From assembly GCA_973895155.1 (NCBI GenBank), contig OZ316891.1, positions 1,550,001 to 1,614,000 on the forward strand: DNA of 64,000 bases, written 5' to 3'. The notes beneath the pieces were generated by a model. That model searched no databases. It was not told the origin of the DNA and saw only the letters and a list, made by a program, of their open reading frames with translations. Positions 50,040 through 59,719 of this stretch are shown here, in pieces. Position 1 is the stretch's first letter, and each line of letters begins with the position of its first letter. The DNA is from Marsupella aquatica. Its lineage: Eukaryota > Marchantiophyta. The position numbers were made by a program, and so were the translations under genes.

Positions 50040-50530
50040 TTTTTTATTTTCTAATCTTGAAGTCAATTGTCTCTGAAATTTTGCCAAAACAGTTGTCCCT
50101 TCTTGCTCAATCATCTTGGAAAGTTTGAGTCCATTGGTCTAGGGAGTATACTACTACAAAATCCTGAGGTTGGTGGCGCTTGAAAGTTTATATTGACAAT
50201 AGTCCATTCTTTTGCTATGATCTGGGAAATTTTGAGTCCATTCAATCCAAAATATGTAGTTCTAGAAATTTTGAGCGATTTTAGACATTTGCTTTCTGTC
50301 CAACTTTTTGTTCTCTACATCTCAATTCTCCAGATTTGTCATTTGCCCGTGAAAGTCCAAAATAGTTTTTCCTTCTTGCTCTATGATTGTAGAAAGTTTG
50401 AGTTCATTCTATGCATGGAATGTTGTTCTAGAAGATTTGAGAGATTTAGATCCTTTTCCCTATCCTATAGTCTTGTTGTCCACCTCCCAGTCCTTTTGAT
50501 TTTTCATTTTTGACCCTGAGGTGGTTGCTT
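50040..50530. repeat. Degenerate tandem repeat, unit about 145 bp
   Basis: Three to four diverged units share CTTCTTGCTC, ATNNT(G)GAAAGTTTGAGT(C)CATT, TTCTAGAA, TTTGAGNGATTT and TCCAGATTTTT in the same order. No coding capacity. Confidence 0.6.
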
Positions 50531-50832
50531 CTAAAACTTTTCCAAAATAGCTTGCCTGCAACTTTCCAATACGTCCAACTCATAGACTTGAACCAACCAA
50601 TGAGCAAGTCAATGATCCGGCCAAACACCATCGTCAATCCTCACCAAAACATTTTGGCATGACAAAGGCAAGAATGACACTTCTACAACAATCACACAAC
50701 CGTAGTGACAACCTAGTGGAACACTGACAATTGACATTCACAACCACAAGACATCCATGGGGACAGCCCAATCACAAGCTCATCTAGAAGCCTGAAATAA
50801 GTAAATTTAGTTGCATAGATCTCTTCACCTTG

Positions 50833-51052
50833 CCTCCATGACACTTTTTTTCCTCAATGACTTTCTTCACAACATTGTTTGCACAATGACATTTTTTACA
50901 TTAAGACATCTTTACATAACATCTACTTTGCCTTGACATCTTTTGTACAATGACATTATTTGAGCAATGACATCTTTTACATAACAATATCTTTTATGCA
51001 ACGACATCTTGTATGTGACAAGTTCTTTTATGCAACAACACCTTTTGTGCAA
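50833..51052. repeat. Degenerate TGACATCTTTT satellite
   Basis: CAATGACATCTTTT-like words (also AACGACATCTTG and AACAACACCTTTTG) recur about 12 times at 15 to 25 base spacing. This is the reverse complement of the array at 31259-31720. Confidence 0.75.
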
Positions 51053-52545
51053 CTCATGGGTATTGAGCTAATAAACATATATGATTATTTATATAAAAGT
51101 GCAAAGGAACCACAACACCTTATCTAGATGCAAGATTGCAAAGACCAAAAACCCAAGATTGAAAGAGGGAAAATAAGGTCTGGAGAAAACCAAGAAAGCC
51201 CAAGAGCCAAAAAAGCCGAAGAGTCAAAAAGTCCACAAGCTTGACCAACAAAATAACTAAAGCCCTACTGAGCCACAACCTGAAAGGCCTGGTAGAGCTC
51301 TAGGGTGAGCATACATAAGGGAAAATGTCAGCATGTGTCCATCAAAAAGCTCAGGCACTGTCACATTGAGATGCACTCAAAGTAGACTAATGGATTAGTG
51401 AGCACGGGTCCGAATGCCCATTCTTGAATATGAATAGACATGGTGATAAAAATCACCATGCATGCTCATCATACATAATTATATCCCATCCTACTTTCTA
51501 TGGACATAAATTTGGTGGGGCCTTAGGTGTTATGGTCTACATACTTTGTTGTAGAAGTCTAAATCCCAACTCTAGGTTCCGTTCTCAATTTATTAGTAAG
51601 ATTAGTTCAATACCCGTGCATTGGGCCGGACTTGGTCGCGGCTCGCTGCCCAGGGCTGGCTGATCGGCCATGAGGCAAGGTGGACATGGGTTTTAGTGGC
51701 ATCACGCAGTGTCGACTGGCAAGGTTGTTGCCCAACACTGCAATCCAAGTGACTGAGGAGCAACATTCACATTATAGTTTTTTTGTCTTATTGCTTTTGT
51801 TTTTCTAGGTTTTTTATTTTCACACCCAAAAAGCCTCAGCAAATGTAAACCACAACCACTTAAAAAAACACACAACCCTTTAGTATAGTTTTTGATGCAA
51901 AAATCCAAAATGTTTGGCATGCCCCAAAAAATTCTCCTTCCAACGTGTGCGCTTTAATATTTGAAAAAAGACACATTTTGGTGAGCATAGACGACAATCG
52001 CAAAGGCAAGTCCATGAACCATCCAACGTGCAAGTATCGACACAAAGAGATAATGGTTCATCTCCATATGAGGCTACGTCCACGAAACACACAAGTGCTT
52101 TATTGCACTCTAGGCCGATCGGCCATACCAAACATCCACAACACAAGCTCTCCCTATCTCTAAACTGGCTCAGTAACAATGAGCCTGAGTTCTTTCTCTT
52201 CAAGCAAACACCGCTTGGGTATAGTGTGAGCACAAATTACTAACCTAACCTAGTCTGCAACTAAGGTTAGCCCTAACTATGATACAGTCGTAACTCTAGA
52301 TCTAAGAGTAGATCCTAACACATTTTAGGTGATATCACATAAGAATCTTCTCATGTACTCTATATCTACTTTTCTAATATGCAATACAACCAAAAAGTTC
52401 TTTTGTCTGCTTACAAAATTGGAAATGGAAGGAACCAACTTGAGGCGTCAGATTTTATTTAAGATTTCTGTGTGCTCTTGGATTAAATCACTACCGTCGG
52501 ATTTTATTTAAGCTTTTTATTTACTCTTGGATTGAGTGACCAGGA

Positions 52546-52824
52546 CTCGGGGGTTTCACTTCCACCAAAATGGCCAATCACGTGCGACAAAGGATAGGGT
52601 CATTTTATTGGTTCGAAGGGAAAACGTACAAATTTTCTCAGAAGAACAATAAGGTCTTTTAAATCCAATTTTGAGACTTATAAGAACATTAGGGTATTTC
52701 TAATCATTTTTGGAATATTCCAACTTTATAGAGGTTGAAAATATATTTTTTATTACATTTTAGGGGGTATGAGGCCTAAAAATGTCGTAGGTGATGGGGG
52801 AGGCATCCATATAGTAAGACGAAG
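52546..52824. mobile_element. hAT-like MITE, copy 2
   Basis: 279 bp starting CTCGGGGGTTTCACTTCC and ending GTAAGACGAAG, flanked by perfect 8-bp duplications GACCAGGA at 52538-52545 and 52825-52832. It shares the inner CACGTGCGA block with the element at 32745 and is a close relative of the one at 54015 over its full length. Confidence 0.9.
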
Positions 52825-54014
52825 GACCAGGAGTGTCAATGATATACTTACTTTTATAGACTAAAAAACTTTTTGGCGGCATTGCATATTATAGTCCGAG
52901 TAGATGATAACCACTCTATAAATTGACACATCATTATAGGTGTTAATAGGGATTCTAGCAATAAGGCTATATTGTTCACCATAATTAGTGTTATGCCAGA
53001 ATTAGTGTTATGTCCAAATTAGTGTTAGTCACACTAATTTATGTCTCAATTTATGGGAACTTGATTCAGAAGCAAAAGTAACACTAATTAGTGTTGGTTT
53101 TCAAAATGTTTTTTTGAGGTTTTATTTAAATGTTTTGTTTAGCATATTACACTGTAGAGCACCTAGAGGTTAAAGCTCTATAGTCGTGGAGTTAGGGCTA
53201 GAGGATTTGAGGGTTCCCCAACATTTACTCCCACGCAAAATAGTTTTTGGATGTTTTATTTCACATCCAACAATAGAGTATTTGGAGATGCAGAGAGCGC
53301 TATAGTCATGGAGGCTAAAGTGGGATCTTTTTTTGTCAACTCACATTGAACTAGCCCTCACATTGTGCTCATCAATCATGGCAGAGCTATAGTAGCGAGG
53401 ATACTCTAGCATGCAGTCAAGGGCATTCTTGGGAAAGCGTGATTAAGTGACATCTCTAAAGTACATTATTTGGAAAGCGTGATCAACTGACATCTCTAGA
53501 GTCGAAAGCGTACATTCTCTTTGGCATCGCTACAGTGTAGAGAGCCTTGCATCACTAGGGAGTGGAAGGCTCGTTGGCATTGCTACAATGTACAACTATG
53601 TAGTGCAAGGTAAGAGGACCTAAACTGGCCATCTTCTTTATGATTGAGGTATTTTTTATTGCATAAACAAGCATAATTGTACACTACTCCATAAGTTCAC
53701 ATTTATTCTTGCTCCCATCCTAGATTCTTTACCTACAAGCTCAAACTTTTCTCGATTAAGATATTTCTTCTTTAATGAAAAGAACTCACTACCCACATAA
53801 TTCAAATTTTATCTTGTTTCTTCCTGGCATTTTGCTAAAGCTCTCGTCTTCTTATGATTCAATCCTTGCTAAATTAGTTTTAATCTCATCAAACGCTCCA
53901 ACTTCTTTTCGATAGAATTTCAATTACGGTAGTCAGAGTTTTGCATGCATAGAAATAGACTGGTGGGTCCAGAGTGAATTAATTTGCTTTGAATTGTTTT
54001 CCACAGAGTTTTAG

Positions 54015-54271
54015 CTCAGGGTTTCACTTCCACAAAAATGGCATATCACGTGCGACGAAGAATAGGGTCATTTTATTGGTTGTAAGAGAAGACTTAAGAA
54101 ATTTTGTAGAAGAACATTAGGGTCTTTTTAATCCAATTTTTGGAATATTCCAAGAATATTCCAACTTTATAGGGATTTAAAAATTTAATTTTTTTTCTTA
54201 CATTTTAGGGGGTCCGAGGCCTAAAAACGTCGCAGGTGATGGGGAGGTCCCTATATAGTGAGACCCCCGAG
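54015..54271. mobile_element. hAT-like MITE, copy 3, nested in the pogo-like element
   Basis: 257 bp from CTCAGGGTTTCACTTCC to GTGAGACCCCCGAG with perfect 8-bp duplications AGTTTTAG at 54007-54014 and 54272-54279. It is similar to copy 2 throughout (TCACGTGCGAC, AGGGTCATTTTATTGGTT, TTACATTTTAGGGGGT, GAGGCCTAAAAA). Confidence 0.92.
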
Positions 54272-54291
54272 AGTTTTAGGGGTTTGATTTA

Positions 54292-56262
54292 TTGGATAGA
54301 GCAAGGATTGTCCAAGGGTCACCCTTGCTTGCAGCTTGGGCAAGAATTCCAGCTGCCAATGACCCATACATTGGTGAGACTAGCATCGAACCTGTTGTAG
54401 TTGCTCCCGCTCCAGAGATGCCATTGCTTGTATTGTCTGGTCGGGCTGCACAAAATGTTGTCACCAAGGCCCAACATTTGAAGGTGATCAATTGGATGAT
54501 TGCCATTATGCAAGAGAGGGGTGTCGAGGAGAGGATCAATGAAGTCCTCTATTGTGAAACAATTTCCAGATATTTTTAGGCAAAGGTCAGGATTAGCAAA
54601 TCTCATGAAGGCAAGGAGGTGGTGGAAGGACCGAGCGAGCATCTTGGAAGAGTACAAAGTGCAAGGATTATCAAATTAGCCAATCAAATATGAGTGGAAG
54701 GAATACAATTCAGATGAAGGTACGACCAAGGAGAGGAAGAAAGCGACATCCATGGATTGAATGGTTATATACCCCATGTAGTGAGAGAAGACTTCCAAAG
54801 ACTCAAAAGGGTTGGCCTGAAATTCTCTCCAAGGGTATTGAAATTAGTGGCCAAGAATGCTCTACTGACTAATCCTCATATTCTTTTCAATGCTAGGATT
54901 GTCATGGGTGATAGTCCTGAACTTCTCATCAATTGCATCACCTCTAGATGGACTCAAACATTTCAAGAAGCCCATAGTATTGTGCATAGGTCACAAACAG
55001 GAAAGCTACAGGTCTCTGGAGCAAAGCGTGAATTGATTGAACATGAGGTTGCTTTTCACATGAGAGTTTTATGCAGAGGATTTTGAGATGGCACATTAGA
55101 CAAAGATCTGCAAGAAAATATGGATGAAACTCATTTTCAGATTAACATGGATAACGGCTGGACACTCGGGTTTTGCGGAGATCAAAACATAAAGTATGCA
55201 GATGTGGTTTCAGAAGGAGTGGGCATCACCATGGTGGTAAAAGTAACTGGTGGATCTAGAGGTAAAATTGGTATTCCATTCCTGATTTTTCAGAACACCT
55301 TGTGCAATTACCCTATCAAAGGCATAAAGCTACCATTACCAGATGGAGTTTGTTATTGTAGCACAATGAAAGGTTTCATGAACAGTGTTTGCTTGGTTGA
55401 GTATTACAAGGAACCAAAAGTAAGTTTTGCTGACATGAGTGGAGGGAAAAAAGTGCAATGGATGGATAATTATCCAGGTCACAAGATTCTGCTAGCAGCA
55501 CAGGAGGCTTTGCAACGCATCAACACTGAGGTCCGTCGTTTCCCAGACAATGTAACAGATCTGATACAGCCCTGTGACTTTTTTGTGATATCCAAGATCA
55601 AAGATGCTTGGGCCCGTCAATGGGAGGAGAAGAAGATGTCCCTGATTCGTGACAACTGGTGGTAAGGAGATGGTAGGGCAGGGACTAGTGGCGCATTGAA
55701 AAATCCAGGCAAACAGTTTTTTCTTCAGATGGCAGCTGATGCGATGAGAGATGTGAATAGTATGGTTGATAAACATTATGGTATCAGCTATGCTTGAAAG
55801 GCAATGATTTGGACAGGTCTTTCGCTGAACCTAGAAGGAGTTTGGACTGAGCAACAACTCACTCATGACTTACAGAGAATTATTGTCAAGTTTTGAGGCA
55901 CTTTTGAAGCAACAGTCAATGGACAACCACAACCTCTTGCTGTTGATGACCCTCCTTGTCTTCCAAATGATCAGCCAGAGGAAGGCCAGGGCTATGTTGT
56001 TGTAACTGAAGTGAATGTAAGTGAAGCCCAATCTGATACTAGTGATGAATTATGTGCCCAATCCGATACTAGTGCTAGTGATTTTGAGAATTCTGGTGAT
56101 GGAAGTGATTCATTGGAAGATTTTGACAATGAAAGCAATTTTGAGAGTGCAGACAATGGGCCCATTATTGTTGTTGACATTGTTGTAGAGCCCACTCCTA
56201 CGGCTCCCTTTGCACAAGGACATTTGAGTTCCCGATTTTGTAGGCTTGTTGGAATGATTTAG
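54292..56262 (+). pseudogene. DDE_1 (pogo/Tigger-like) transposase, broken by stops
   Basis: One reading frame stays aligned for about 657 codons, with no frameshift between 54292 and 56262, but contains stops at 54577, 54691, 54715, 55084 and 55663 and two more near 55795 and 55895. The catalytic core lies at 55120-55665: first Asp in MDETHFQINMD, second in WMDNYPGHK, third in LIQPCDFFVISKIKDAW, so the acidic triad is kept. The N-terminal part (54757-55086) resembles the helical DNA-binding region of CENP-B/Tc5-like transposases. The C-terminal tail is a Ser/Asp-rich acidic stretch. It is presumably inactive. Confidence 0.8.
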
Positions 56263-56782
56263 TTTTTTGATAGATAGACTTTCAAAAGAGAGCTCATTAT
56301 TTTGTAGACCAATGTGGACGAAAATAGTACTATGAATACTATAGTGGCTAGCAAGTGGAAAGTGTTCCACAATTTTGTCACGAGCAATTTAATTCCTAAT
56401 CATTAGAGGAATAAAATATTGTGAACAGTTTAGGGGCCAGCATTCCAAAATTTCTTGCATGCAATTTTGAAAATAAAACATAAGGATTAAAAAATTGTAT
56501 CCATTGTACTTTAGATTTAAGTAAAGTGAATGCTTGTTCATTTTGACTTGGTAAATGTGTTGTTTCTGCATGGAATCTAAAAGTATGTACACTATAAAAA
56601 ATGTTCACCAAGTAAAAGAAACAATGTGGACAAGTGTCGACCTGCAAGAGTTCAACAATGGGCTATTTGATTCAATTTGAGAGTACACTAGCACAACAGG
56701 TACCAACATCTGTTTCAACAAATTGTACAAAATGAGAGACTTCTTAATTTTGTACTGTACAAAATTTTAAATGTTGGCTCTA

Positions 56783-57576
56783 TTATGCTGTCACCAATTT
56801 GGCCTCAATGTCATCCTCCTTGTTCATGATATCTCTTTCCACATCTTTGGCCCATTGAGCTAACAATTTCTTTGCACTCAATGTGTAAGGCTCTGCATCA
56901 ACGATAGTATGCCTTTCCATGCATTTGGAAAGCCAATTGTAATTGATGATCGTAACTGAACTGCACCACTGTCCTGGGTCCCGAAAATGATTCTGAACAT
57001 GAAGCCAATCACAGGCAAAAATATGTGTGACACTTGCCTCTGCACCTATCCTCCGCAATCCTCAAATTGAGACATGAAAGTTTTAAACTGGACGGGTGGC
57101 ATTGAGTCTGTCACAAAGTAAGCCCGACTATCAAAGGTTTGGAAAATCCCGGTTCTTACACTTGGTGGCAATGGTAGTGCGAGGCTCCAATACCCATCTG
57201 CTGGCCTAAGGCAAAATTTGTGTGTATCCACCGGCTGCTGAGCATCCCAACAAGCTCCAACCCAATTCCAACTCACCATCACAATCTGATGTATGAACCT
57301 ACGGACAGAAATGTGCAGGGTTGCCACAAGTTTCTCCACTTCATACCAATCATGTGTAATAAAATGGGTGTTGTGAATGCTTGGGAGGTGTGTTTGTTCA
57401 CCACCCCTTCCCAAAAATTTGAGCTCCAATTTCTTCCTTGCCCTTTCTTCCATCCCTCCATAGAAGGTGCAAGCACACACTGAAGCAAAAATTACATGTT
57501 GCTCACACTCATCCATGGGATGCACATTCTTCCCGAACAGGTTCATTGCCAGGAAAGCAACAAACATCTTTTCCAT
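56783..57576 (-). CDS. Second open frame of the pogo-like element, unknown function
   Basis: Two overlapping open segments, 57576-57046 (176 codons) and 57058-56783 (91 codons), run convergent to the transposase and probably form one gene separated by a frameshift or a small intron near 57050. The product is rich in Trp, His and Cys (HDWYEVEKLVATLHI, VSWNWVGACWDAQQP, LRPADGYWSLALP, FACDWLHVQNHF), with no motif I recognise. It sits between the transposase and the right inverted repeat, so it is cargo or an accessory transposition protein. Codon use resembles its neighbour. Its intact length of 176 codons beside a decayed transposase is notable. Confidence 0.45.
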
Positions 57577-57609
57577 CTAAACTCCGAGCTGTCTGTTCAA
57601 TGAGGTCAG

Positions 57610-57730
57610 TTTTCTGAAGCCAACAATAGATTTATGAAGTCAACAATTTCTATAGCCAACAATCAATTTCTGAAGCCAACAATCAATTTCTGAAGCCAAC
57701 AATTTCTAAAGCCAACAATCAATTGATCCA
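57610..57730. repeat. Short tandem repeat TCTGAAGCCAACAATCAATT
   Basis: Five to six copies of a 13 to 20 base unit (GAAGCCAACAAT with an optional CAATTTCT) lie just upstream of the minus-strand open frame ending at 57576, inside the pogo-like element. Confidence 0.85.
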
Positions 57731-58405
57731 AGTAGTGATCAATTTCTACTCAGTTTTCTCAAAGCAAAGATTGATTACACGTATAAGATGAAAATTGGAT
57801 TACACGTATGACTTCGATTTGGCAATTTTTACTCTGTCAGAGTTCTCCAAGCAAAGATTGATTACAAGTACTAATCCAATGAACTTTGCAATAGCAGGAG
57901 CAACAATAACTATGATGGATTCCAATAGCTGCAGAGGTAGCAACTCACGATTCAAGCTAGCAACATGAACTTCACAACAGGTGCAACTGTTCAGCACCAC
58001 AATAGCAACTCACGTTCAACAACACAATATCAACAACAATCACCTTGGCAGTAGGACTACAAAGATTGATTGAGCAACAATATCAACTAGGCAACAACGA
58101 TCCACTTCTAGCAGCATCAATGTTAGACTAAATGAGAGTGACAGTTGAACACCCTAACAAAGAGCCTCTGATGAGAGGCCCGGTTGCCAAGAACACTTGA
58201 AATCCCTTCATTCTGGCGCCGCGTGATACAAGCCGACAAGTCACACAAATTAGTGTTACATAATACTATTTTGCGAGCATGCTAATTAGTGTTACGTAAC
58301 ACTATTTGACGCGCGTGTTAGTGTGACTAACACTAATTCGCGAGTAGACCCCAAAAATGGGCACTATCAAATTAGTGTTACTCACACTAATAACAGTGAA
58401 CAGTG

Positions 58406-59380
58406 TAGTATACCTTTGGCAAAATATTTGTTCAGGGTACCGTTCCCTAAGCTCCCTTCATTTCGGACACGCTCGCCAACCCAACAAAGCGACCCTCACA
58501 AGGTCTTGGAACTTTCATAATTCCTGTTAGGAGACAAGTTACCAGTGTGTAACCTTTTCTACTAGGTGCTACCATGTCCATAAACTTGTGCCCAAACAAA
58601 CCCTTTTCCGGGTAGGTATTTACAACTATAATAAGGGATCCCTCTTTTTTTGGTCCTTTGTCTCAATACAAACAAGCTTCTAGGTAGGAAAGATCCAGAG
58701 CCATTGGATTTGATTGGCTGTTTTCCCTGATCATTGATGAAGGAAATGTGCACCCTTGACACATATGTGCTTCCCGTTGCCCCATAAATGCCCCATCCTT
58801 TCTTTCCCTCTCACGTCTGACAGTCCCGGGGCCTCTCCCTATAGTTGAGTACTCGAAGGGCCGCCCAAGGGGCCGATGAGGCCGGAAATGGTTCATTTAC
58901 GGGCACAAAGACTAGAAGGAGAGGGGAGAGTATGTACCCGACTCCCTATGGGCTGGCCCTCCTTGTGCCCTGCAACGCATTGACACAAGGCTCGTTATAT
59001 ATGATAACGACTGTTTGGGCTAAGGTTCTAGAGTGAAACCTGTTCCCACAAAATTCAGAAAAACTTCCAACTAACTCTATTAGCATTTCCTCACTTTCTT
59101 TCTGGTCACAAGGTTACAGGAGAGTAACCCCTAGTAACCACCCCTAGTAACCCAGACCAAAGCATTTCCTCACTTTCTTTCTGGTCACAGGGTTACTAGT
59201 CAACCATCATTCCCCTATACTAAAGATCTACTGTACCCCCTTATAAGTCGGCATAGCCTCCAAGTTTTCATTCTCCAAGGGAGCAAGATGTGGAGTTTAG
59301 GAAACAGCGGAAGGAACGCAGGTGGTGCCATTTTCCCGAAGGTCATGAGTCGATACAAATAGTAGCAGGGAGGTTAGGGA
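58406..59380. other. Spacer between transposon and ABCF promoter
   Basis: No gene is supported. It includes a 35-base direct duplication (AGCATTTCCTCACTTTCTTT, then CTGGTCACA) at 59082-59116 and 59161-59195, each followed by GGTTAC. Confidence 0.6.
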
Positions 59381-59383
59381 GGT

Positions 59384-59392
59384 TAGGGTTTA
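59384..59392 (+). promoter_or_regulatory. Telo-box of the ABCF gene
   Basis: TAGGGTTTA within GGTTAGGGAGGTTAGGGTTTAG, about 125 bases before the TATA box; a motif typical of plant translation-related genes. Confidence 0.45.
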
Positions 59393-59507
59393 GATTCCAA
59401 TTCCAATTCCGAAGCGGAGTTGTGTAGCTTCCGGAGGAGCTCAGAGAACTTCACCACGAAGCAATTGATCGAGAAATTCTGAGAGTTTTTTTCTTGTCAC
59501 CCAGCTC

Positions 59508-59515
59508 TATAAAAG
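59508..59515 (+). promoter_or_regulatory. TATA box of the ABCF gene
   Basis: TATAAAAG, 212 bases before the start codon, followed by a pyrimidine-rich initiator region (GTCCGTCTGTCTCTCTG). This predicts a leader of about 180 bases. Confidence 0.55.
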
Positions 59516-59719
59516 CGTCCGTCTGTCTCTCTGATCTGAGCTTCAGGTGCGGGATTTCTGATCGAGGCCGGGAAGCGAATTGATTGAGAAGACTCTGATC
59601 TTTTGGGCTCACCTGGTTCTGTTTAAAGTGTCCCCGTTTCTGTCTGTCTGAGCTCTAGTCGTGGGGTTTTGGTCGAGGTCTGGAAGCGAATTGAAGCATA
59701 GAGAGAGAAGGGTTCAGCC

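Larger units (their letters stand above)
52970..58405. mobile_element. Pogo-like (Tc1/mariner superfamily) DNA transposon, 5.4 kb
   Basis: The left end TATTGTTCACCATAATTAGT and the complement of the right end (CACTGTTCACTGTTATTAGT) agree at most positions and are flanked on both sides by TA (52968-52969 and 58406-58407), the target duplication of this superfamily. AATTAGTGTTA occurs at 52983, 53000 and 53017 (exact 17-base spacing) and again in several copies and both orientations in 58245-58385, as transposase-binding subterminal repeats would. Inside are a DDE_1 transposase pseudogene, an opposing unknown open frame and a nested MITE. The size and second gene are unusual for a pogo relative. 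Confidence 0.8.
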
